The notes under the pieces: generated by a model | Databases searched by the model: none | The model's input: only the letters and a program-made list of their open reading frames with translations | What the model was told of the DNA's origin: nothing | Part shown: positions 15,064 through 27,047 of the stretch, one piece after another | Numbering within the stretch: position 1 is the first letter of the stretch | Layout: each line of letters starts with the position of its first letter | Made by a program: the position numbers and the translations under genes | DNA from: Faecalimonas sp. | Lineage (GTDB): Bacteria; Bacillota; Clostridia; Lachnospirales; Lachnospiraceae | NCBI GenBank assembly: GCA_029264305.1 | Contig: JARICA010000003.1 | Location: forward strand, 1-38,580 | Length of the DNA: 38,580 bases | Reading direction: 5' to 3'

Positions 15064-15427
15064 TTATTCCATCTCCAGTTTTCTTTTCCATCAGATTATA
15101 TATATGATGAAGTTTTGCCAAGTGGACTAGGGCACTCTCCATTTCTCTATATGATTTATCTTTTGCTGACGCCCTTACAATCACAACTATATCATATCCA
15201 CATTGCATATTACTTTCTTGTAGTCGATAACTTTCTCTAATCAATCGAGTTAGTCTGTGTCTTACTACACTATTCCCTACTTTTTTACTTACCGAAATTC
15301 CTATTCTATTTTTATTTAAATTATTTGATTTCTTATACATAACCAAATATTTATTCGCGTATGATTTACCGCGTCTGTATACAATTTGAAAATCTCTATT
15401 TTTCTTTAAAGATTCGGAAAATTTCAT
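15035..15427 (-). CDS. rnpA: Ribonuclease P protein component
   Basis: A 130-residue basic protein, the protein subunit of RNase P that helps the RNA subunit process tRNA 5' ends. It starts [22 protein letters not shown]. The RNA-binding RNR-type motif appears as [22 protein letters not shown], where HR replaces the usual [30 protein letters not shown] closes the fold. GGGAGATG precedes the ATG. It lies 48 bases after rpmH, in the standard rpmH-rnpA-yidD-yidC order. Confidence 0.96.
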   Translation of the reverse strand: MKFSESLKKNRDFQIVYRRGKSYANKYLVMYKKSNNLNKNRIGISVSKKVGNSVVRHRLTRLIRESYRLQESNMQCGYDIVVIVRASAKDKSYREMESALVHLAKLHHIYNLMEKKTGDGISEETAYNAN

Positions 15428-15474
15428 CTTTCATCTCCCAATTTTTATAGAAGAAAAGGCCACATATATGCGGC

Positions 15475-15609
15475 CTACGCTGATAATTTCTTTCTTCCTT
15501 TTGCTCTTCTAGCAGCTAAAACTTTTCTTCCACCTGCTGTACTCATTCTTGCTCTGAATCCATGAACTTTCGCTCTAGATCTCTTTTTTGGTTGGAATGT
15601 CATTTTCAT
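15475..15609 (-). CDS. rpmH: Ribosomal protein bL34
   Basis: A 44-residue, very basic large-subunit protein: [20 protein letters not shown], then [20 protein letters not shown] and KLSA. This is the full normal L34 length. AAGGAGGTGG is seven bases before the ATG at 15609. It is the first gene leftward from oriC. Confidence 0.97.
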   Translation of the reverse strand: MKMTFQPKKRSRAKVHGFRARMSTAGGRKVLAARRAKGRKKLSA

Positions 15610-15989
15610 TGATATCCACCTCCTTAAACTCAAACCTATACTATATATATAAGTATATTATTTTTTAAAGACATCACTTTTGATTATAGATATAAAACCG
15701 TTTTTCGTCAAGCAAAACCTACAATTTTATACTATTTTTTTCATTTCTCCACATTATCCACATTGTGTGGATAACTTGTGGATATCTCGGGGATAGATTG
15801 TTAATTTTATGTGTATTTCATATTTTTCCTCAACAGTTTTCCCCTATTTTACTGGGTTTTTCCATGTTTATAAAGTTATCCACATGATTTTTCATTGCCT
15901 AAAAATCAATTTTGATGTAGAATATACTGTATTATAGTATAGGTATAGTAGGTGTACTATGCACAAATGCAAGATTAGGAGTCGTTAAT
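15610..15989. other. oriC: oriC, left part, between rpmH and dnaA
   Basis: A 380-base A/T-rich gap between the divergent rpmH and dnaA genes. DnaA boxes: TTATCCACA at 15754-15762 and 15876-15884, TGTGGATAA at 15766-15774 (facing the first) and a one-mismatch TGTGGATAT at 15777-15785. The A/T-rich run at about 15797-15835 could melt. Toward dnaA, TTGATG (15912) with TAGTAT at 17 bases is a possible dnaA promoter. The rpmH promoter should be within 15630-15710, where A/T-rich -10-like elements occur. Strand polarity of genes switches exactly here. Confidence 0.88.
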
Positions 15990-17360
15990 ATGAATATCGT
16001 CAAGGAAAAGTGGAGTGAAATTACTGAAAAATTAAGAATTGAATATGGACTTTCAAATGTGTCTTTTAATACGTGGATTAAACCGTTAAAAGTACATGAA
16101 ATCAAGGATAATACCGTTTTTCTTCTTTGTGAACTAAAAGCAAGTATCGACCACATTAAACATAAATACGAACTTCCTTTACGTGTTTGTATCGCCGAAG
16201 TAACAGATGAGGAATATAATGTAGCTTTTATTTGTGAAGACGATATAAAAAAAACCGAAACAAAAGAAGAAAACCAAAAAATTAAAACTATTATCGAACA
16301 AGCTAACCTAAATCACAAATATACTTTTGATACTTTTGTCGTAGGTAACAACAACCAATTTGCTCATGCAGCTTCTTTGGCAGTTGCCGAATCTCCAGGT
16401 GAAGTATATAATCCTCTCTTCTTATATGGGGGTGTAGGATTGGGGAAAACCCATCTTATGCATTCAATTGCACATTTTATATTGGAAGAAGATCCGACAA
16501 AAAAAGTATTATATGTTACAAGTGAAACATTTACAAATGAACTAATTGAAGCAATCAAAAGTGGCCGTACTGGCAATGAATCTACCATGACTTCATTCAG
16601 AGAAAAGTACCGAAATATTGATGTGCTTTTAATTGATGACGTTCAATTTATTATAGGAAAAGAAAGTACACAGGAAGAATTTTTCCATACTTTTAATCAC
16701 CTTCATGTATCAGGAAAACAAATTATTCTTTCTAGTGATAAGCCACCAAAAGACTTTGAAACACTAGAAGCACGTCTTCGTACCCGCTTTGAATGGGGAC
16801 TTATTGCAGATATTTCTTCACCAGATTATGAAACAAGAATGGCTATTCTTCAGAAGAAAATAGAATTAGATAATTTAGATGTTTACCATATTCCTGATGA
16901 TGTTGTGGAATACATTGCAAATAATGTAAAATCAAATATTCGTGAATTGGAAGGATCTCTTAACAAATTAATTGCACTTTATAAACTGAATTATAATTCT
17001 TCCAAGGAGATTGATATTCCTTTAGCTGCAGAAGCTTTAAAAGATATTATTTCTCCTAATGAAAACCGAACAATTACTATTGATTTAATTATAGATGTTG
17101 TTGCAGAACACTTTAATGTATCGGTTGCTGACTTAAAAAGTGGTAAACGTAATTCAGAAATCGTTATGCCAAGGCAAATTGCAATGTATCTTTGCCGAAC
17201 AATGATAGACACACCTTTAAAATCTATCGGGATTATTCTTGGTGGTCGAGATCACTCGACTATTAACCATGGTGTGGATAAAATTAAGGCAGAGTTGAAA
17301 ACTAATGACACACTTAACAATACAATTGACATAATTAAGAAAAAGTTAAACCCAGTTTAA
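15990..17360 (+). CDS. dnaA: Chromosomal replication initiator DnaA
   Basis: A 456-residue AAA+ initiator that binds DnaA boxes, forms an ATP-dependent filament and melts oriC. Domain I is the N-terminal VKEKWSEITEKLRIEYGLSNVSFNTWIKPL, followed by a short charged linker (domain II, about residues 85-105). Domain III has Walker A GGVGLGKTHL, Walker B VLLIDDVQF and the arginine-finger region EARLRTRFEWGL. Domain IV has the DnaA signature GGRDHSTINHGVDKI near the end. ATG at 15990 follows AGGAG by about nine bases. DnaA boxes lie on both sides, so autoregulation is likely. Confidence 0.98.
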   Translation: MNIVKEKWSEITEKLRIEYGLSNVSFNTWIKPLKVHEIKDNTVFLLCELKASIDHIKHKYELPLRVCIAEVTDEEYNVAFICEDDIKKTETKEENQKIKTIIEQANLNHKYTFDTFVVGNNNQFAHAASLAVAESPGEVYNPLFLYGGVGLGKTHLMHSIAHFILEEDPTKKVLYVTSETFTNELIEAIKSGRTGNESTMTSFREKYRNIDVLLIDDVQFIIGKESTQEEFFHTFNHLHVSGKQIILSSDKPPKDFETLEARLRTRFEWGLIADISSPDYETRMAILQKKIELDNLDVYHIPDDVVEYIANNVKSNIRELEGSLNKLIALYKLNYNSSKEIDIPLAAEALKDIISPNENRTITIDLIIDVVAEHFNVSVADLKSGKRNSEIVMPRQIAMYLCRTMIDTPLKSIGIILGGRDHSTINHGVDKIKAELKTNDTLNNTIDIIKKKLNPV

Positions 17361-17544
17361 AAGTTATCCTTAAAGGTTACACACATTATAAAGCAGATAT
17401 GAACATACTTATCCAACCTTAGAATGCTTTTATTCACGGGTTTGAGGGGAGTTATCCACATATCCCCAGCCCCTACGGCTAATAAGGCGGATATCTTTTA
17501 TATTATTTACTCTCTATGGGGATTGTGAAAGGAGTTAACAACAT
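17361..17544. other. oriC: oriC, right part, between dnaA and dnaN
   Basis: 184 bases without a gene. It has a consensus DnaA box TTATCCACA at 17452-17460 and weaker TTATCCAAC (17409) and TTATCCTTA (17365) sites. A short GC-rich stretch (CCCCAGCCCCTACGG) comes next, then the A/T-rich 17490-17515, a candidate unwinding element. In B. subtilis unwinding takes place in this same dnaA-dnaN gap. GAAAGGAG upstream of 17545 is the dnaN ribosome site. Confidence 0.8.
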
Positions 17545-18654
17545 ATGAAAATTATTTGTACAAAATCAAATTTAGTAAAAGGTGTAAGCATTGTTTCTAA
17601 GGCAGTACCTTCAAAAACAACAATGCCTATACTTGAATGTATTTTGATAGATGCAACAACAGACATTATTAAGTTAACAGCTAATGATATGGAACTTGGT
17701 ATTGAAACAAGTATTGAAGGAAATATTATTGAAAAAGGTTTGATTGCTCTTGATGCAAAAATCTTTTCTGAAATTGTTAGAAAATTACCTGATAATGAAG
17801 TTATTATTGAAACACAACCAAATCTTCAGACATTGATTACTTGTGAAAAAGCAAAATTTAATATTGCTGGGAAATCAGGAGAAGAATTTTCGTATTTACC
17901 ATATATTGAAAAAGAAGAACCAATGGAATTATCACAGTTTACATTAAAAGAAATCATTAGACAGACAATCTTTACTATTTCTGATCATGATAGTAATAAA
18001 TTGATGACAGGAGAATTGTTTGAAATAAATGAAAATATTCTGAAAGTGGTCGCGCTGGACGGACACCGTATTTCTATCAGAAAAGTAGAATTAATGAATA
18101 ATTATACATCTAAAAAAGTGATTGTTCCTGGAAAGACCTTAATTGAAGTTAGTAAAATTCTTTCAGGTGAAGTAGATAGTAAAGTAAATATCTATTTTAC
18201 AGAAAATCATATTGTATTTGAATTTGATAGAACAGTTGTTGTATCTCGCTTGATTGAAGGAGAGTACTTTAAAATTGATCAAATGCTTTCAAGCGATTAT
18301 GAGACTAAAATTAGGGTAAATAAAAAAGAATTGTTGAGTTGTATTGATCGAGCTATGCTTCTTGTTAAAGAAGGAGATAAGAAACCAATTATTATCAATA
18401 TTGGTGATGATGCAATGGAACTGAAAATTCAATCACAACTTGGATCAATGAACGAAGATATCTTGATTAGCAAAGAAGGAAAAGACTTGTTAATTGGTTT
18501 TAATCCTAAATTTTTGATGGATGCTCTTCGTGTTATTGAGGATGAAGAAATCAATATTTATTTAACAAATGCGAAAGCACCTTGTTTTATAAGAGATGAA
18601 AAAGAAAGTTATATTTACCTAATTTTACCGGTAAATTTTAATGCGGTGGTGTAG
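17545..18654 (+). CDS. dnaN: DNA polymerase III beta subunit (sliding clamp)
   Basis: A 369-residue clamp that tethers the replicative polymerase and many repair proteins to DNA. It has the three-fold clamp repeat. It starts MKIICTKSNLVKGVSIVSKAV and contains VVALDGHRISIRKVEL in the middle domain; the C-terminus SYIYLILPVNFN is near the usual peptide-binding end. Length is normal. It is followed after two bases by rlbA, so dnaN-rlbA-recF are one unit. Confidence 0.97.
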   Translation: MKIICTKSNLVKGVSIVSKAVPSKTTMPILECILIDATTDIIKLTANDMELGIETSIEGNIIEKGLIALDAKIFSEIVRKLPDNEVIIETQPNLQTLITCEKAKFNIAGKSGEEFSYLPYIEKEEPMELSQFTLKEIIRQTIFTISDHDSNKLMTGELFEINENILKVVALDGHRISIRKVELMNNYTSKKVIVPGKTLIEVSKILSGEVDSKVNIYFTENHIVFEFDRTVVVSRLIEGEYFKIDQMLSSDYETKIRVNKKELLSCIDRAMLLVKEGDKKPIIINIGDDAMELKIQSQLGSMNEDILISKEGKDLLIGFNPKFLMDALRVIEDEEINIYLTNAKAPCFIRDEKESYIYLILPVNFNAVV

Positions 18655-18656
18655 AA

Positions 18657-18862
18657 ATGGAAAAAATAAAATTAAGAGATGAATTTATTAAATTAGGACA
18701 GGCGTTAAAGGCAGCTGGATTAGTTGAATCTGGTGTAGAAGCAAAAGAAGTTATTCAGGACGGATTCGTTCAAGTAAACGGTGAAGTTGATACAAGAAGA
18801 GGTAGAAAACTCTATGACGGAGATGTTGTCTTTTTTGATGGAGAAGAAATTCAGATAGAAAA

Positions 18863-18866
<4 letters not shown>
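18657..18866 (+). CDS. rlbA: S4-domain RNA-binding protein RlbA (YaaA)
   Basis: A 69-residue S4-type RNA-binding protein: IKLRDEFIKLGQALKAAGL, then GVEAKEVIQDGFVQVNGEVDTRRGRKL with the classic S4 turn. It sits between dnaN and recF in most Firmicutes; in B. subtilis the YaaA protein has been linked to ribosome assembly. It overlaps recF by four bases (ATGA). Confidence 0.93.
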
Positions 18867-21875
<3,009 letters not shown>

Positions 21876-21898
21876 GATAGTCAGAAGGAGAAGAGAAA

Positions 21899-24373
21899 AT
21901 GGAAGATAATATTTTTGATAAAGTTCATGATGTTGACCTAAAAAAGACAATGGAAAGTTCATATATCGATTATGCCATGAGTGTTATTGCTTCTCGTGCA
22001 TTGCCTGATGTTAGAGATGGATTGAAACCTGTACAGAGAAGAATTTTATATTCAATGATAGAATTGAATAATGGACCAGATAAACCCCACCGTAAATGTG
22101 CACGTATCGTTGGAGATACAATGGGTAAATATCATCCACATGGTGATAGTTCTATTTATGGTGCATTAGTAAATATGGCACAAGAGTGGTCTACAAGATA
22201 CCCACTTGTAGATGGACATGGAAATTTTGGTTCTGTAGATGGTGATGGAGCAGCTGCAATGCGTTATACAGAAGCAAGATTGAGTAAAATTTCTATGGAA
22301 TTGACAGCAGATATTAACAAAGATACAGTTGATTTTGTTCCAAACTTTGATGAAACAGAAAAAGAACCTGCTGTGCTTCCAGCAAGATTCCCTAATCTTC
22401 TTGTAAATGGAACATCTGGAATTGCTGTTGGTATGGCAACAAATATACCTCCACATAACTTAAAAGAAATTATTAATGCGGTTGTTAAAATTATTGATGA
22501 CCAAATTGAAGAAACTGGAGAAACAACAATGGAGGATATTTTACAAATTGTAAAAGGTCCTGATTTTCCAACAGGGGCTACAATTCTTGGAACAAGGGGA
22601 ATTGAAGAAGCGTATCGTACAGGACGTGGGAAAATACGTGTTCGTGCAGTGACAGATATTGAGCCTATGCAAAACGGAAAAAGTCGTATTGTTGTAAAAG
22701 AACTTCCTTACATGGTAAATAAAGCAAGATTAATTGAGAAAATTGCAGAACTTGTTCGTGATAAGAAAATAGATGGAATTACGGATTTAAGTGATCAATC
22801 AAACCGTGAAGGTATGAGAATTTGTATAGAACTTCGCCGAGATGCGAATGCAAATGTCATTTTAAATCAGTTATATAAACATACACAGATGCAAGATACA
22901 TTTGGTGTGATTATGCTTGCTTTGGTAAATAATGAACCAAGGGTTATGAACTTACTAGATATGTTAAAGCATTATTTAAAACACCAAGAAGAAGTTGTAA
23001 CAAGAAGAACAAAATATGAACTGAATAAAGCAGAAGAACGTGCTCACATTTTACAGGGATTATTAATTGCTTTAGATCATATTGATGAAGTTATTAAAAT
23101 TATAAGAGGCTCAAAAACAACGCAGATTGCAAAAGAGGGATTGATTGCAGCATTTGACTTAACAGAAGTACAGGCACAAGCTATTGTAGATATGAGACTT
23201 CGTGCTTTAACTGGTTTGGAAAGAGAAAAACTGGAAACAGAGTACAAGGAATTAATGAAAAAAATCGAGGAATTGAAAGCAATTCTTGCGGATAGAAAAT
23301 TATTATTAGGTGTTATCAAAGAAGAGATAGTAGTTATCCGTGATAAATATGGTGATGAACGAAGAACTGCGATTGGATTTGATGAATACGATATTTCCAT
23401 GGAAGATTTAATTCCAAAAGAAAATGTTGTAATTACAATGACAAAGCTTGGTTATATTAAACGTATGACAGTGGATACATTTAAGAGTCAAAATAGAGGT
23501 GGAAAAGGCATAAAAGGAATGCAAACTTTGGATGAAGATTACATTGAGGATTTATTTATGACTAGTACCCACCATTATGTTATGTTCTTTACAAATACAG
23601 GAAGAGTTTATAGACTAAAAGCATATGAAATTCCAGAAGCAAGTAGAACTGCGAGAGGAACAGCTATTATTAACTTACTTCAGTTGATGCCAGAAGAAAA
23701 GATTACCGCTATTATTCCAATTAAAGAATATGTACAAGGCGAATATTTATTTATGGCAACAAAAAAAGGACTTGTGAAAAAGACTCCTATTACAGATTAT
23801 GCAAATGTAAGAAAAACAGGACTTGCAGCAATTACACTTCGAGAAGAAGATGAATTAATTGAAGTAAAGGCAACAGACAATGAAAAAGATATTATTTTAG
23901 TAACAAAATATGGCCAGTGTATTCGTTTTAATGAAAAAGATGTTCGTTCAACTGGACGTACATCTATGGGAGTAAGAGGAATGAATCTGGGAGATAGAGA
24001 TGAAGTTGTTGGAATGCAATTAAATACGCAAGGAGAACACCTATTAATCGTTTCTGAAAAGGGAATGGGTAAACGTACGGAAATGGATGAATTTACAAGT
24101 CAGAATCGTGGCGGTAAAGGTGTTAAATGTTATAAAATTACAGAAAAGACGGGCAATGTAGTAGGCGTTAAGGCAGTCAGTGAAGAAAATGAAATAATGA
24201 TTATTAACACAGAAGGGATTATCATTCGCATGGAATGTAGTAGTATTTCTATTTTAGGACGTATTACTTCAGGGGTAAAACTGATTAATTTACATGAGAA
24301 TGAGAAAGTTGCAAGTATTGCAAAAGTACGAGAAACTTCTGAGTTGGAAGAAGATGTGAAGGAAGAACAATAA
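21899..24373 (+). CDS. gyrA: DNA gyrase subunit A
   Basis: An 824-residue subunit that cuts and rejoins DNA; with GyrB it introduces negative supercoils. The winged-helix breakage domain has the active Tyr123 in [11 protein letters not shown]. The quinolone-determining stretch is [13 protein letters not shown]: Ser84 matches E. coli Ser83, but the position of Asp87 is Gly88. The coiled-coil gate lies at about residues 365-490 and the C-terminal beta-pinwheel carries the GyrA box QNRGGKG (seen at [12 protein letters not shown], and again at [12 protein letters not shown]). That box distinguishes GyrA from ParC. A terminator follows at 24426. Confidence 0.98.
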   Translation: MEDNIFDKVHDVDLKKTMESSYIDYAMSVIASRALPDVRDGLKPVQRRILYSMIELNNGPDKPHRKCARIVGDTMGKYHPHGDSSIYGALVNMAQEWSTRYPLVDGHGNFGSVDGDGAAAMRYTEARLSKISMELTADINKDTVDFVPNFDETEKEPAVLPARFPNLLVNGTSGIAVGMATNIPPHNLKEIINAVVKIIDDQIEETGETTMEDILQIVKGPDFPTGATILGTRGIEEAYRTGRGKIRVRAVTDIEPMQNGKSRIVVKELPYMVNKARLIEKIAELVRDKKIDGITDLSDQSNREGMRICIELRRDANANVILNQLYKHTQMQDTFGVIMLALVNNEPRVMNLLDMLKHYLKHQEEVVTRRTKYELNKAEERAHILQGLLIALDHIDEVIKIIRGSKTTQIAKEGLIAAFDLTEVQAQAIVDMRLRALTGLEREKLETEYKELMKKIEELKAILADRKLLLGVIKEEIVVIRDKYGDERRTAIGFDEYDISMEDLIPKENVVITMTKLGYIKRMTVDTFKSQNRGGKGIKGMQTLDEDYIEDLFMTSTHHYVMFFTNTGRVYRLKAYEIPEASRTARGTAIINLLQLMPEEKITAIIPIKEYVQGEYLFMATKKGLVKKTPITDYANVRKTGLAAITLREEDELIEVKATDNEKDIILVTKYGQCIRFNEKDVRSTGRTSMGVRGMNLGDRDEVVGMQLNTQGEHLLIVSEKGMGKRTEMDEFTSQNRGGKGVKCYKITEKTGNVVGVKAVSEENEIMIINTEGIIIRMECSSISILGRITSGVKLINLHENEKVASIAKVRETSELEEDVKEEQ

Positions 24374-24425
24374 AAAATAATGCACTATTCACATCCGATG
24401 CAACAATCAAAAAGATAAAAATTTT

Positions 24426-24460
24426 CTGCCGGTAGGTTTATCCTACTGGCAGTCTTTATT
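24426..24460 (+). terminator. Terminator after gyrA
   Basis: CTGCCGGTAGG / CCTACTGGCAG stem with one G-T pair (24426-24452), then TCTTTATTT. It ends the gyrBA transcript; the next gene starts 64 bases further. Confidence 0.85.
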
Positions 24461-24523
24461 TACATAAATTTTATAATAAAATGATTTTTTGTATAGAATA
24501 CTATTTTGAAATAAGGAGAAAAT

Positions 24524-26146
24524 ATGAGAACGTTTTATATAAATGGTAAAATTATTACAATGGAAGAAGCTGGAGAATTATATGTAGATGCAGTTTGTGT
24601 AGAAAATGGAAGAATTATTTCTGTAGGAAAAAGGGACACTGTTCTTGAATTAAAACGAACAGGAGATAAAATAATTGATTTACAAGGAAATACGATGCTT
24701 CCTGGTTTTATTGATGCACATTCCCATTTCATAGGAACAGCAAATGCAATGACACAGTGTGATTTATCATTTTGCGAGAATTTCACTGATATTATCCAAA
24801 CAATGAAAAAATTTAAAGAAAAGAGAATGTTATCAGATGAAGATTGGATTATTGGAAGCAATTATGATCAAAACTTTTTGCAAGAAGGGAAACATCCAGA
24901 TAAAACGGTTTTAGATAAAATTAGTACAACAAATCCAATACTTTTAGTACATGCATCATCACATATGGGAGTTACAAATAGTAAAGGATTAGAAATCCAA
25001 AAAATAGATGAAAAAACGCAAGATTTAGATGGTGGAAAATATGGAAGAATTTTAGGAACAAATATACCAAATGGCTACATGGAAGAAAATGTATTTTTGG
25101 AATTTCAATCAAAAGTTCCAATGCAATCTATAGAGACACTAATTTCTTGTATTGAGGAAGCACAAAAAATGTATGCAAGTTATGGTGTGACAACTATACA
25201 AGATGGAATGGTTGGAAAACCATTGTTTCAATTATTACAGTATGCTGCTTCAACAAATAAGTTATATTTGGATGTAGTGGGATATGCAGATATAATGACA
25301 GCAGGAGAAATATTTGAAGAACAACCGATGTATGCAAATCAGTATCATAATCATTTTAAACTAGGAGGATTTAAAATATTCTTAGATGGTTCTCCACAAG
25401 GAAAGACAGCTTGGATGACAAAACCATATGAAAATGAAAAAGAGTATAGAGGATATCCAATTCATAGCGACGATGAGTTAACGAAATATATACGTCTTGC
25501 TTTAGATAAAAAACAGCAGTTGTTGGCACATTGTAATGGAGATGCAGCAGCAGAGCAGTATGTTTCTATGTTTATGAATGTACTGAAAGAGAGAAAAGAA
25601 AAAGATCTTTTTCGTGCAGTTATGGTTCATGCACAACTTGTAAGAAAAGATCAATTAGAAAGAATGAAAAAAATAGGTATGATGCCAAGCTTCTTTGTTG
25701 TACACACATATTATTGGGGCGATATTCATTTGAAAAATTTTGGATTGGAAAGAGGAAGTCAAATTTCTCCAGTAAAAGATGCAGTAGATTTACAAATGAA
25801 ATATACGTTTCATCAAGATACGCCGGTTGTTCCACCTAATATGATGCTTACTATTTCTTCAGCAGTAAATAGAATATCAAAAACAGGACAGACTATAGGT
25901 CACAACCAATGTGTTTCAGTGTTAGATGCATTGAAAGCAGTTACAACTTATGCGGCATACCAATATTTTGAGGAAAATGAAAAAGGAACAATTGCAAAAG
26001 GAAAATATGCTGATTTTGTTATCTTAGATAAAAATCCTTTAAAAACTAAAAAAGAAGAAATTGCGGATATTAAAGTGGTTATGACAATAAAAGAAAACAA
26101 AATTATTTATGAAAATGGAGAAAGAGAAAATGAATCAGCGAAGTAA
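24524..26146 (+). CDS. Amidohydrolase family 3 protein (YtcJ-like)
   Basis: A 540-residue metal-dependent hydrolase of the YtcJ/AepA type. An N-terminal beta-sandwich (RTFYINGKIITME...) leads to GNTMLPGFIDAHSHF with metal ligands His66 and His68. Further ligand regions are GGFKIFLDGSPQGK (the Lys may be carboxylated), LLAHCNGDAAAEQ, MVHAQLVRKDQLERM and FHQDTPVVPPNMML. The C-terminus ITKGKYADFVILDKNPL-like (GTIAKGKYADFVILDKNP) closes the sandwich. No signal peptide, so cytosolic. Substrate is unknown; the family acts on amides, formamides and N-acyl compounds. It opens a chain of five overlapping genes and ends 17 bases into the permease gene, so the permease may import or export its substrate or product. 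Confidence 0.88.
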   Translation: MRTFYINGKIITMEEAGELYVDAVCVENGRIISVGKRDTVLELKRTGDKIIDLQGNTMLPGFIDAHSHFIGTANAMTQCDLSFCENFTDIIQTMKKFKEKRMLSDEDWIIGSNYDQNFLQEGKHPDKTVLDKISTTNPILLVHASSHMGVTNSKGLEIQKIDEKTQDLDGGKYGRILGTNIPNGYMEENVFLEFQSKVPMQSIETLISCIEEAQKMYASYGVTTIQDGMVGKPLFQLLQYAASTNKLYLDVVGYADIMTAGEIFEEQPMYANQYHNHFKLGGFKIFLDGSPQGKTAWMTKPYENEKEYRGYPIHSDDELTKYIRLALDKKQQLLAHCNGDAAAEQYVSMFMNVLKERKEKDLFRAVMVHAQLVRKDQLERMKKIGMMPSFFVVHTYYWGDIHLKNFGLERGSQISPVKDAVDLQMKYTFHQDTPVVPPNMMLTISSAVNRISKTGQTIGHNQCVSVLDALKAVTTYAAYQYFEENEKGTIAKGKYADFVILDKNPLKTKKEEIADIKVVMTIKENKIIYENGERENESAK

Positions 26147-27047
26147 AGGAATAGTTTTAGCAATCATAACAGCTGTGATGTGGGGAGTTATGGGAATCTT
26201 TGTGAGAGATTTATCTTCTTACAAATTTTCAAATATTGAAATTTCATTTTTTAGATGTGCTTTAGCTGGAATAGCGTATTTTATTTTCTTATTATTTACA
26301 AAACCATCTGCACTTAAAATAAATATAAAGGGATTGTTTATTTGTTTTTTATATGGGGCTATTGCCTATAGTATTAGTTTTGTAAGTTATAGTGTATCGG
26401 TTTCAAGAATACCGGTTGGAGTTGCAACAGTTCTAATGTTTATGAGTCCGATTTGGGTAGCAATTCTTAGTACAATTTTGTTTAGGGAAAAGTTAGAAAA
26501 AACAAAAATTGTTACGATTTTTATTTGTTTTATTGGAGCAATTCTCGTAGCTAATTTGATTGGCCAAGGAAATATTAAACTAGATGCTATAGGAATTTTA
26601 GCAGGAATTGTAAATGGAATTGGTGTTGCATTACAAATTTTACTTCCTAAATTTTTTGCAAAAGAGTATGATAGAGATACGTTGCTTGTTTATGGATTTT
26701 TAGGAGCGGCTATTGTATTAGTAAGTGGAATGGACTTTGGTACGGTTATATCCCATATTTCAATTACTCCTATGAGAAATTTATTATGGGATTTATTTGG
26801 AATAGGAATTTTATGCACGATGGTAGCAAATGTAGCTTGTGTAAAATCAACAGAGTACGTTGAGGCTACAACAACAAGTATACTTTCTGCATTAGAAGTT
26901 GTAGTAGGAACAGTAGTAGGATTTATGATTTTCCATGAACATTTAACTGTTTTACAAATAATAGGTGTAATTATAATTGTCACGGGGGCAGTAGGTTCTG
27001 AAATTTATGTTCCCAAAAAGAAAGGAAAAAATGAATGTATACAGTAA
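26130..27047 (+). CDS. EamA/DMT-family permease
   Basis: A 305-residue integral membrane protein with about ten membrane segments in two EamA repeats (GIVLAIITAVMWGVMGIFVRDL and IGILAGIVNGIGVALQILL start them). Drug/metabolite transporters of this type move amino acids, purines or other small metabolites. The ATG at 26130 is preferred to 26109 because GGAGAAAG lies before it. It overlaps the amidohydrolase by 17 bases and the response-regulator gene by 13. Direction and substrate are not known; context suggests a link with the amidohydrolase. Confidence 0.85.
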   Translation: MNQRSKGIVLAIITAVMWGVMGIFVRDLSSYKFSNIEISFFRCALAGIAYFIFLLFTKPSALKINIKGLFICFLYGAIAYSISFVSYSVSVSRIPVGVATVLMFMSPIWVAILSTILFREKLEKTKIVTIFICFIGAILVANLIGQGNIKLDAIGILAGIVNGIGVALQILLPKFFAKEYDRDTLLVYGFLGAAIVLVSGMDFGTVISHISITPMRNLLWDLFGIGILCTMVANVACVKSTEYVEATTTSILSALEVVVGTVVGFMIFHEHLTVLQIIGVIIIVTGAVGSEIYVPKKKGKNECIQ

